This document shows, one piece after another, positions 53,565-63,215 of a stretch of DNA of 64,000 bases (positions are counted from its first letter, which is position 1; each line of letters opens with the position of its first letter). Location: NCBI RefSeq assembly GCF_000524195.1, contig NW_020170511.1, forward strand, positions 123,113 to 187,112. Reading direction: 5' to 3'. Below the pieces are notes generated by a model that had not been told where the DNA came from, made no database searches, and worked only from the letters and a program-made list of their open reading frames with translations. This DNA is from Echinococcus granulosus (lineage: Eukaryota > Platyhelminthes > Cestoda > Cyclophyllidea > Taeniidae). The translations under genes were made by a program, and so were the position numbers.

Positions 53565-54003
53565 ATGTTTTATCACAAAATTATTCATAAGCTGCGTAAA
53601 CGAAACGAAGGCAAAGATGTACCTCCGCAAACTTATCCACCGCAAGCACCCAGATGGTCTTCGAATCTGCATGAAGATCTGAAACCACCATGTTCCCAAC
53701 CAAAAGAATCTTCGAACTCATTTACGACTACAGCTCTTTACAAATGCACAACCACACAATCTGCTACACCTAGCTTCATCGTCGGTGACCTTCTTAATGT
53801 GGTTGAAACTTCGCATGATCGGCGGATGGCATCTAATTTACCAACAAAACGGCAAGGCCTTATTCCTTTCAGCCATGTCACATCTAATAAGTCCCTGTCA
53901 ATTGTTTCCGAAGCCTGGTTTGATATTGATCGTATAAGTGCAGAACGCAAGCTTCTTATGCCCGGAGTCCAACCCGGCACTTATATCCTTAGACCATGTG
54001 GGA
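53565..54003 (+). CDS. Kinase exon 1: N-terminus, SH3, start of SH2
   Basis: Residues 1-146. The start is the first in-frame ATG after a stop (TAG at 53553); that TAG also forms a possible splice acceptor, so an extra upstream exon cannot be excluded. The N-terminus [13 protein letters not shown] is basic but has no Gly2. The SH3 aligns end to end with Src, but ALYDY reads ALYKC, DWWLA reads DRRMA, and the tyrosines of GYIPSNYV read GLIPFSHV. The SH2 begins with EAWF and includes R143 in YILRPC, the phosphotyrosine-binding arginine of FLVRES. The exon ends at GGG A|GTAAGT, phase 1. Confidence 0.88.
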
Positions 54004-57000
54004 GTAAGTGCTTTCTCAAATCTCCCTTTTGCAATTTTGAAATGTTTTAGAAGGTTGAAAAATCATTTTTAAAGCTAGCGAAATTTTTAATTTTTTTAGA
54101 AAACTTTGTAACTAGTGACAAAATAAACCTATCCGTATTCATTTTGTTGAGCAAATGACAAAAGCCATTAATTGTAGTACGTTTTACAAAATAGTCACGA
54201 TGTGTTATAAAATTCTAAAATACACTCTCAATTATTTAGATTTAAGAATTAAAAGGCAACAAATAAGTAAAATAAGGTTTTTATGGATGTTCCCATTTGT
54301 CTCAAGGGATTCTCCTTACGTTAAATCAAACCAATGAAATTGCCATGCTTTTATGTCTGTATTGCCATTTTCAGGTGCCGACAACCCATATTCCCTTTCC
54401 GTTCGGGCTAATGGAGTCAAAATTAAGCATTTTCGAGTTTATTTTGACGAAAAAGCAAAGAGTTTTTACCTCTGTTCGAGTATTCAGTTTCCTTCTTTAG
54501 AAGAAATGATCAGGTACTACCATTGTAAGTCGCTATATTTAAAAATAGGAAGACAAAACTAATGCCATAAAGGCCTAGACAAATATTTTTGAATTTGAAT
54601 GAATGCAGGATATGAAATATAGAATTTTTTGTAATGCTTCACCAACATTTTGTGGATTAGCTTTAGATACACCTGCTAATATGATCTAATGATGAATGTA
54701 GCCCAAGCATGCTAATGATTAATTTAGTACACGAAAGCTTATTAGATTTCGCTCTTGCATAGGACTCACTTCTCATGTTAAAGTGGACAAGACTTACTTG
54801 CCTGGTAATCTGCATATCCCATTAATCTCTTTAAAGTATAATTTGGAATTCGGCAGTGCTTCAAGCTTACATGATTTTATTTAAACTACCTGCAATAATT
54901 TTCCCAACCCCGAAATAAAATTACCTTTATTTTTACCATTAAATATTGGCCAAGTTTGCAGCATTGGGAAGTTATGTCGCGCTTTATTGTCGTTAAATCA
55001 AGCTAGTGCAATTTTGGAATCATTTTAAACAAGCCGTACTAGAGGGTACTGATTTTGACTAGGTATGATGGGTGATGCTACATTTGGAATACGAGGCACC
55101 GCTCCAAAAGCCATCGCTGCAAATACTTTTTGAGCTTTGCACTCACTTTATAGAGCTCTTGTATGCAACCGTATCACATCTAGGGGTTCTGTGTCATAAC
55201 TGTATGGGCCTTTGAATGGATGAGCATATCCAAAAGAGAGAACTTATTAATCCACTTTTACTTTTTGCTGTGTTTGGAATCAAATGAAGACTTGTTGGTG
55301 TTGATTTTTCTCTCTATACAATACGTATCAAAGATTTCTTTTAAATTTTTAAGGGTGATTTAGTATTCCTTATAAAATACAGCTTTGGGATTTCCATGGA
55401 CTAGAAAGTCTTTAACGTACTTAAATGTCATAACTGATTTTGTTTTTAGATTCAATATTGTCTAAATGTCATTTTGCTGTTCAATTTTGGTGTTTATCTG
55501 GAAATATCATTACGTGATCCGGTTTCATTTTAAAAGGTGCATTGTATCCCCTTCCACGGTCTTTAAGTAAGTAAAGTACTTAATCGCAATGCAAAGTTGG
55601 GTAATTATTTACCTATTCCAATGCCATTCAGTCATTATATCTTTAAAGCCTGCAATATATAATAGCTTCTATCAAAATTATCATTGGTATTTGTTCCATA
55701 CTACGGCCTTAGGAAAGGCAAGTCTGATTATCCGAACCAAAATGATAGTTTTGTCTATATTTAGCAACTTTGCATGTAAAATTACAACTTTTTTGAGGTC
55801 GAGCGAGCACACCTTTGATTGTTATCGTTTGTGATGCCATGAATTATTTGCAAAAATAAGCAAGATTAATTCTTCCATATTGGTTTCGGATGGACCCAAT
55901 TCACCTTGTATAACATCATTTGATGCTTTGGTTGAGAAATTCTGGCTAGTAAACATTTCGATTAACAGAAAATCTGCATCATCGAGTATGGACACATGCG
56001 GAATATTTGGTGTTGTAAAAATCGCCGGCGACTAGGTAGTGCAATGAGAGTAGGTAATCATTTAGAGTCCACATATATATATTTCTTTTCGTAGTTCAAA
56101 ATTTATGTAAACAAAGCACTGGACACGAAATATCCACCTCAGAATGAAAGTTCACCATCGTAATAGCCTTGAAAGGAGCCACAAAAATGGTCAGAATATC
56201 GTTTCTATATATATCAGCATAGTTCTGTCATCTTTTTGCAAAATCTTGTTTGTAACGGCAGTCGGCAGCTTGTTTTCTCCCTGTCACTAGCTAGAAGGAG
56301 TGACGGAAGACGCTTTTTGCAGGAATAATGAATGGCATTCGGTAATTATGTTTCATTATTATACCCGACACGTTCTATTGGAAAGTGGGGGAATGTGATT
56401 GAAATGGACCATTTTTTTCAGCAATTCTCTCCCCCTTTCCACTCTTTTTCTCTCCCATAGCAGAATCCATCGACGGTGAGGTGGGTCTGATTGAAGCGCG
56501 TCCACGAAGAGTTTTGCCACCGTTGAGCTTTGAGGATTGCTTTATCCACTATGATGACTTAAAGCTAGAGAAGGAGCTGGGAAGAGGCAACTTTGGTGTG
56601 GTCTACCTGGGTCATATACTCAGCATGGAAGTAGCAGTGAAGAAGAGCCTCATCAGTGAGAACGACCAAGCCTTCCGTGCGGAGGCAGAGGTGATGCACA
56701 AGCTTTCACATCAACGTATCTTGCGCTTTCTCGGCTTCTGCTGTGACACACCCGATAAACGAGTCCTCATCATTACCGAGTTTATGGCCAATGGTGCTCT
56801 TCTAGACTACCTTAGGACTCCCGAGGGACACCGCCTCGAATATCGCCAACTCATCAGCATTATTGATCAGGTTAGTGTCCACTATCACCCTCTTACCCTT
56901 TTCCCATTTCACCTTCTTGCACAGCACAAACCGCCCCTTACCACACAGTAAGTAGTAGGAAGTTCCAAACATTTTTGCCACTTCTTATCTTGCCTAACAA

Positions 57001-59961
57001 CATAAATCAGATGAAAAAGAAGAGTAGGTCCTGATTTTTGGCTCTTAACTGCCAAAAGGTTTACAAATGGATGGTCCAAGTTTTTAAACAGTGATACTAG
57101 GAGGCTGAATCGGCTTGTATGACGAAACACTTTCAAATCGTAGTACGCATCAGCCTCACCCTCTACTTATTTGCTCTCTGACGTCCTTAGAATGGAAGCA
57201 GGATGGCACGCATTGCAGATACTAAAAAACTAACGTCAACTCACATGTATAACCAACCAGTTTTGTGATTTTAAACACCTGACAAGGTGATTTACTTCCC
57301 ATCATTCAGTCAACCATAAGGATCAGTGTAAATTGGAAAGTCTTGCGTTGCTCAAAGTAACGGGCATCTAGTGGGTAGTCATTGGAGCACATTTCCCTCA
57401 CACACATGATGATAATGGAAAACCGGACTCCATCCTGAGGCCTTACTGAAGGGCACTTTTACTGAACCTTTGCCTTCTAACACCTTGTGCATAGAAAATT
57501 GTGCGAAAAATATCTTTATTACTCCATTTAGTTAGCAATAGGCTGTCTGAATGATTAAACGAATCTATCTTCTTGCCATTATTGGTCGTATCTCTGGACT
57601 AACAATTTACATAGTAGGGCAATGCAGATAGGGGGTTTTATAAGTTAAATATTGCAAAATTGTGGTATACACGTGGAATGGTTACACCACTGCACATAAA
57701 TTTCACAGAGGTAGGATATATAGCGAGTAAGCCTAAGCACTGCAGTAAGTAATCTCATGGCAAATGCCTTTTGTAAGTATCACAACTGTGGGGTAAGTAC
57801 TAAAGTGACGGTAGCAGACATCGATGCCATGCAGATTACGCACATGTGCACGCACTACTAGACAGGCACGTATATATTTGTGGGGAAAAATTGTCAAACC
57901 TCGGATAAATCTATTTTAATCTGATAATTTATACAGACGAGGACAGTAATGGCAGATGCGCCGCAGATATACGTTGGAGAAACTCATGTGACTCATAAAT
58001 ATTGGGGTGATTCTCATCTTGTTATTTTGCTTTTGTCATCGCCACTTTTCGACCGTAGCAGTTACAAAGTTGTCTTAAGATGCGTTGAATCAGCCAGCTA
58101 AAATTACAGGGGCACTCCTCCCACACGATCTGTTCATTTGACGTACTTTATACGTCAACTTGGTGCATGATCATTGCGTGACTACTTTAAGCACATTCAC
58201 GAATCTCACAAGCTAAACTGCTCTAACATCTCACATTCGCTATTGTTTTGGGAGGCGAATTCGACCAATTTCGACAATAGAGGGCGCTTGAGATGGGGAC
58301 TTTTTAATTCTAGGGGGAGGTAGTTGAATAATTCTTTATCACATATATTTTAAAGTGAGATTACCTTGCCATTGCTACAACTGCATAAATTTCTTCAATA
58401 AGAACTTACGTCCCGTATAAAGCGAAGACCCTCTAACGGTACACACGCGTTGGGTCAGTCAGTAGGTCGGTCGGCCAGTCAGAAATGATAGACCTATATT
58501 TTTTTATCTGTTGGCTGGACGTCTAGATCGTGAAGGGTATGGTGTACCTAGAGAAAGTAGGAGTGGTGCACAGAGATCTACGAGCAGCCAACGTGCTTGT
58601 TGATGAGGATGGTTCTGTGAAGATCGCCGACTTTGGATTAACCAAAATCCTGGATTTCAATCAGACTCTTAAAAAAGGTAAGTTTGAGTTTTTTCTTACT
58701 CTACGTATCAGAGAAACATCACACCTACCCATTGCAAAGTGGCTTGAACTTCCGTCGCCTTTAGTACTGCATTAACATACATGCAGCCAAAGTCTTAGAT
58801 GAAAGTGCGTCACTTCAGAGCAGCTAATTTAGGTCACTTCAACTAATGATCAAAAACCAAAAAAGCAAATATGGTTGGACTACAACCAGCCTACATCTGC
58901 ACCATTGTTGTCGACCCAACCAATCCTTTGGTGATCAGTTACTAAAAAGTGATGAAGAACGAGTTGCATATTTGCGAAACCGGACTCAAATAAGAAAATA
59001 AGAGCAATTCACACACATGGCACATTCTTTATCAGACTGTGGTGACTAGTTGCACAATTTTCTGGTGCAAATAGATAGTCGACTTTAATACATTAAATGT
59101 CCTAATCGAAGTTGTTTGTGACTTCATTCTAAACATGGATAAGTTAGTGTTGCATGAAAAACAAGTCCTACTAAGAATAAATAGACTATTGCAAGGATCT
59201 CATCAGTCGCCAAATGGAGGCATATTAATGGGTTTCCCCTAGTCTTCACATTCAGATTTAAGAAAAGGTAGTCCAAGTTTCGGGTTCCCAGCTAGCATAC
59301 TATGCTTTCAATCTAGGGAAGAGATGTCTTGATTGCGTTGCATCGAACAATCATTCTTAGTGTGAATAGAGCTTGCATATGGTTATCATGATGTTGCATA
59401 TCCTTACCAAGGTACTTGAGCGTTAGTAATAAATGGCCAAAGACATGCAACTTGTTTAGTTAACTGATAAACCATGCATTTTTTGTTTTTTTTTTTGAGA
59501 TACTATTCCAGTTCGGTGGACGGCCTTAGAGGCAATGAGGCGTGGTTACCAGCCAAATACTAAAGCTGATGTTTGGTCCTTCGGCGTCGTTATGTTCGAA
59601 GTTCTAACTTATGGAAAAGTGCCTTTTGAGGGTAGATTATATTAAACAATTTAAATTACTTACTTTCAACACACAAAGTTGTTTCGCTATCGCATTCTAT
59701 CTGAGTTTTCGTCTCAATTTTATTCCAGAATATGATAATCCCCAATTGCTGAGGTTTCTTTTGGAGGGTGGACGCCTTTCTTCGCCACGAAGTTACGGCT
59801 TTGAGTGTGATGAAGCAGTGTATGCTATTATGAGATCCTGCTGGGACGAGAATCCAGAACGGCGACCATCTTTTATGGAAATCAGTCATGAAATTGAGCA
59901 ATTTATCAAGGCCAAAGAGGGCTCATACGTGGCATGTTGGGAAAAAATGATTGATAACTAA
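53565..59961 (+). CDS. Src-family-like non-receptor tyrosine kinase, complete gene of six exons
   Basis: Model: join(53565..54003, 54375..54524, 56461..56870, 58527..58677, 59500..59631, 59729..59961), 1515 nt, 504 residues plus stop. All introns have GT-AG ends and compatible phases. Domains in order are a basic and proline-rich N-terminus (1-50), SH3 (54-106), SH2 (117-197), linker (198-229) and kinase (230-488). Catalytic parts present: glycine loop GRGNFG (237-242), K257 in VAVK, E271 of helix C, T302 gatekeeper, HRDLRAAN with D350 (the Src-family version) and DFG with D368. It should phosphorylate protein tyrosines at the cell cortex or cytoplasm. Oddities: SH3 aromatics lost, no activation-loop tyrosine where Src has Y416, ALE in place of APE, and no glycine at position 2. 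The length fits the usual 500-540 residues of the family. The Src-like assignment is firm; orthology to one vertebrate member is not. Confidence 0.93.
54004..54374 (+). other. Kinase intron 1 (371 bp)
   Basis: Bounded by GTAAGT and TTTTCAG. It interrupts the SH2 domain just after the FLVRES-like motif. It contains nothing else that I recognise. Confidence 0.85.
54375..54524 (+). CDS. Kinase exon 2: rest of the SH2 domain
   Basis: Residues 147-196. It encodes [11 protein letters not shown], then KIKHFRVY with the conserved betaD histidine (H165), then [20 protein letters not shown]. This matches the FYI..RTQF.SLQQLV.YY segment of Src SH2 domains. It ends at CAT T|GTAAGT in phase 1 and is completed by CA from the next exon. 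Confidence 0.9.
54525..56460 (+). other. Kinase intron 2 (1.9 kb)
   Basis: Starts with GTAAGT and ends after a long pyrimidine tract (about 56423-56458) with CATAG. An 81-codon open frame at 55589-55834 has no domain and is taken as chance. Confidence 0.85.
56461..56870 (+). CDS. Kinase exon 3: SH2-kinase linker and N-lobe
   Basis: Residues 197-333. It holds the linker (with RPRRVLPP, a possible polyproline stretch like the one that binds SH3 in autoinhibited Src), the glycine loop [14 protein letters not shown] with K257, helix C with E271, and the hinge IITEFMANG with gatekeeper T302. It ends at GAT CAG|GTTAGT, phase 0. Reading past the donor gives a stop and unrelated residues. Confidence 0.93.
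56871..58526 (+). other. Kinase intron 3 (1.7 kb)
   Basis: Bounded by GTTAGT and GTCTAG. Near its 3' end lies a short GTCAG/GTCGG repeat (58453-58482). No other gene is visible. Confidence 0.85.
58453..58482. repeat. Imperfect GTCAG/GTCGG tandem repeat
   Basis: Alternating GTCA and GTCG units about 45 bp upstream of the exon 4 acceptor. It is simple sequence; any effect on splicing is speculative. Confidence 0.7.
58527..58677 (+). CDS. Kinase exon 4: catalytic loop and DFG
   Basis: Residues 334-383. It encodes [19 protein letters not shown], with D350 as the catalytic base; the LRAAN form separates Src-type kinases from the more common LAARN. KIADFGL follows, with D368 for metal binding. 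The activation segment then reads [12 protein letters not shown], with no tyrosine where Src has NEYTARQ. It ends at AAA G|GTAAGT, phase 1. Confidence 0.93.
58678..59499 (+). other. Kinase intron 4 (0.8 kb)
   Basis: Starts GTAAGT and ends in a poly-T tract followed by GAG, a less usual but acceptable acceptor. No other feature is seen. Confidence 0.8.
59500..59631 (+). CDS. Kinase exon 5: P+1 loop and helix F
   Basis: Residues 384-427. It encodes [13 protein letters not shown], matching the FPIKWTAPEA segment of Src but with Leu for the Pro of [23 protein letters not shown] follows, the conserved helix F region with D407. It ends at GAG G|GTAGAT in phase 1. Confidence 0.92.
59632..59728 (+). 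other. Kinase intron 5 (97 bp)
   Basis: A very short intron with GTAGAT and TATTCCAG ends. Translating through it gives an in-frame stop, so it must be removed. Confidence 0.88.
59729..59961 (+). CDS. Kinase exon 6: C-lobe end and tail
   Basis: Residues 428-504 and a TAA stop. It has the C-terminal kinase signature [12 protein letters not shown] (465-476) followed by a helix and a short tail. Y494 is the only tyrosine in the tail, 11 residues from the end; Src has its inhibitory tyrosine near the C-terminus in a different context, so equivalence is uncertain. Confidence 0.92.
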
Positions 59962-62084
59962 TCCACCTTGCTACTGCCCAACCGTTTTAATGCTTTGTAA
60001 ATCTAATTCGTAAAAGTATTTTCGTATAATATTTTCTCTACTTTTTGATGATTGGTCGATTCTAAAGTACTACTACTTATCACAATTAAGCCATTTTAGG
60101 TCTTTTCGTTTCACTTAAATAATTATTCATCGTTGCAGAAATTCACTCATAAAATTGGTTGCTTTAAAAACTTCTCATTCAAACTTTTCCTTTATGACAA
60201 TCCTTCATTATTGCAAATTAAATCTTCAGTTTTTGGGTTTGTTCAACCAATGACATTACAACCTTATGACTAAAGATCGTGGAAAATTTCGATAACGTAA
60301 ATATTTATTTAGTCGGGTATGAAGATGGACTTGCCACGACGACAGGAGAGTAAGTACTTTTGTATACTCCTTATACAGCATCTTGAAGGAAGTATAAATC
60401 AAAAAATAATTTTCACTAAACTGACCCAACTATGAGATCATGCGGTGAAAGCGGTCACCAATTTCAGCTGAATTTCGGTCAGAGACGCACACCTGACATG
60501 TGCAATCTTCTGTAGCCTCCCTTAAACTGAGCATTATTACCTCAAGAGCACCTAGACGGTTTGTAGACTGCTACAAGTCTCAAAATGTAAGCTTCATCAA
60601 AACACTTGATAAAAACGTTCTTTATCAAATCCTCGGGAAAGTTCGACTATAAGGGCACACAGAGGAGGATTTACATCAAAAATGCAAACAATCCCGGATC
60701 ATGAACACTTGGAGCAGATTTCTTTCTTGGAACTCAATAACTCTGTATAAGGCACAATTTGAAGCAACCAACTATCACAGAGGGATAAGAAGCTCGTGTA
60801 ACAAATGTGTGACTTGAGCAGCGAATTTGTCGAGAAGAAAATAATACAATTCGGTTAATACCAGATTAAGGACTTTTTGAATAGAAGAGATTTTGATTTA
60901 CTTAATGCAAATAATTAACGCCTCATGATGCCTCATGTACTTTAGCACATAGTCGCCTTAGTCATTATGTTGCTGATGTCATCCCAAGTATCACATTACT
61001 TCAACTTTAGATTTTGTGAGCCTTCGTCATGGATTTTATGGTCGCAGATGACCTAGAGACAGAACCAATAACCATTGTTTTCTTCAAGTATGACCAATGG
61101 ATTCTCCACGTAAGTATATTCATCACAAAATGAACTTGTGGCGTATTTTCGGTCTAACTCATCACCAAAAGGTCAAATTGGCTCCAGATCGTTTCTACTC
61201 AATAATTTTCGGTAAGGTTATTGAACCAACAAACCATAGTATGAACGGTCTAGATGACAAGCAAAAGTATGTGTAACTTGCTTATTTTAACAATATCATT
61301 CGAATTAAATGTGTTTACTCTTTTTACGCCGATTTTGGTCAGAATTAACAGGCGTAAGAAATGTTTATAAAGCTTGTTTCCTTTCATTATATTTCTGGTA
61401 GTCGTCTAAAAAGAGATTGGAAGGCATGCACAATAAGAACACAATTATTTGTATAAGCAGGGAGAGGAAATAGGTTTTTCTAGTAATACCCCATTTAAAT
61501 TCAAATTTAAACATATTACTACAAAAAATGGATAAAATACTTAATAAACTATATTCAAAAAAATTATGTTCAGTCTCAGCATTATTTTGGTTAGCTACAA
61601 GCTCTCATCATTCCAAGAGTAAATGACCGTCATAAAGTGAGAAAAGCATCTCCTCTCTGAATTAAATGTAGGGCGAGACTCACCGGTCTCCTCTTCCTTG
61701 TTCCCAGTGTTCGTAGAACAGCCCGGTTGTTATGATTTTGACATATTTATAAGGGAAGAAAGATTAGGAGGAAAAGTACAACTTTTAGGGAGGGGAAGAA
61801 GCGCAATCACAACTGGGCACGGAAGGCGGCGACCTTCTCACCAGATTCGAATTTCCAGGTTGCCTCCTCCCTGAGAGGTACATTAAAACAATACAATTAC
61901 TACATAGAAGCATCGCCTACTATGGTGTGCCATTATATTTTTTTAGACACTAACATGTTAACTACAAAATTCACAATTTATATAACTCGGCTATTTTAAA
62001 TTGATAGTCCAGAAAAACTGTGATTAGGATAGCTCATTCTCAATCCATTAGAGCGTTGAGGGCTCCATTTCCTTTTAATTCACC
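59962..62084 (+). other. 3' region of the kinase gene and spacer to the next exon
   Basis: It should hold the 3' UTR of the kinase mRNA. I see no canonical AATAAA close to the stop codon, only weaker AT-rich variants. No further coding sequence is supported. Confidence 0.5.
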
Positions 62085-62239
62085 ATGTCAAATTATGAAA
62101 ATATGGAACAGATGTATTATGCCAAACCAAAAGTTTCAGTGCACACGGAGACGTCTCACAAGTACACGCATGCAATTAGGCCAAAATCCTTCCTCACTTC
62201 CACAATCGCCAACAGTCCTTATCACCGCAGTCGGAGTAT
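62085..62239 (+). CDS. Candidate first coding exon, head-like sequence (possible intermediate filament protein)
   Basis: An open frame from ATG (ACCATGTC context) to a donor-like AT|GTACGT encodes about 51 residues: MSNYENMEQMYYAKPKV, then VHTETSHKYTHAIRPK, then a Ser/Arg-rich end NSPYHRSRSM. Short, basic, Ser/Tyr/Arg-rich N-termini with a KPK/RPK segment before NSPY..S resemble head domains of invertebrate cytoplasmic intermediate filament proteins. No rod domain is visible in the remaining 1.8 kb, so if correct the rest lies past the right edge. A second frame overlaps this one and looks less protein-like. The identity is a guess from general character; the exon call is better supported than the function. 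Confidence 0.4.
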
Positions 62240-62787
62240 GTACGTGGTGCTAGGTGGTTGTTTAATAAAAGTGCCCTTTAATAAAGAGCTAAGATAAAAT
62301 CTAACTTGCCACTATCATCACACGCCTGTGTGAGAAAGATTGACGTTTCACCGAGCCTACGGCATTTCACCGTGTTAATGACAACTCGACGACTGCCCAC
62401 TACTTTGAGCAGCACAAGATTATCCTATAAACATGGCTCCTGGTGAATGAGTGAGTGATAAGAACCACATCACCTTGGAAATAGTAAAACTATAAAACTA
62501 GTTGATGATACTTGTGATTCATGGACAGCTGCCTAATATCAGCCGGTGAGAGACATCTAGCTTCCCTTTCCATGATAACATGCCTTGAGATATGACACCT
62601 AACAATAGATTAAAAACACTCGCATAATGATGTTTCCTAATCTTGTATGCGTTGATTAAGGCATTTACCTGGATTTGCTAAGCAGGTGCCACAAATTCAT
62701 ACAAATCGACTATGTCCACCCTAGCTTTATTTATCTTTCTTATGCTTCTCCATGGTACTTTGGTTCTAAACACAGTATATAATTAAG

Positions 62788-63215
62788 AACAGTATTTTTG
62801 GTCTTCAATCTGTGACTTTACGCAAATTTTACTGTCAAAATCTCTCCATTTCATACTTTTTTTTCTTCTTTCCATACAGATTTACTGTTTTTCTTGTGTC
62901 TCTCATTTTGGTTAAGAAGCTTATCTTTCTTGCTTATCCTTTGCAGTTCATCCTGCACAAATTTATCTATATGCTCATTTTCATGGCACTCATTGTCACG
63001 TTTGCATATCCAAGTTCCCTTCTGCAGCGCCGTCATTCTACCTGCATTTGTTGGAACTGTATCAATTCTAAACAATGAGGTTTAATCACGTCAAGCAGAA
63101 ACAGCTAAAGATCTTGGAATGCTCATCTATGTATGCATAAATGAAGCCAACGAACTTTCGTCCACAAGTAATTCACAGGTGCATATACATGCCTCAGGTT
63201 ATAAATCTGAAAGTT
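62788..63215 (-). repeat. Dispersed repeat, copy A (with an open frame)
   Basis: About 428 bp on the minus strand, colinear with copy B at 51776-52205. Homology covers the open frame and the sequence on both sides of it, so this is a DNA-level repeat and not just two related exons. No terminal inverted or direct repeats, poly-A tail or transposase motif is visible, so its class cannot be named. Confidence 0.75.
62851..63075 (-). CDS. Unidentified 74-residue open frame inside repeat copy A
   Basis: The frame begins at a TTG, with the first ATG 13 codons in (MTALQKGTWICKRDNEC), and runs to a TGA. The product is very hydrophilic and rich in Lys, Asn and Glu, with C-x5-C then histidines (ICKRDNECHENEH), a possible but unproven metal site, followed by a likely helix. 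A splice acceptor (TTGATACAG) lies near its start and a donor-like GTAAAT near its end, so it could be an exon. I do not recognise the family. Only part of the reading frame is kept in copy B, so it may be a remnant of a mobile-element protein or chance. Confidence 0.25.
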   Translation of the reverse strand: MFRIDTVPTNAGRMTALQKGTWICKRDNECHENEHIDKFVQDELQRISKKDKLLNQNERHKKNSKSVWKEEKKV

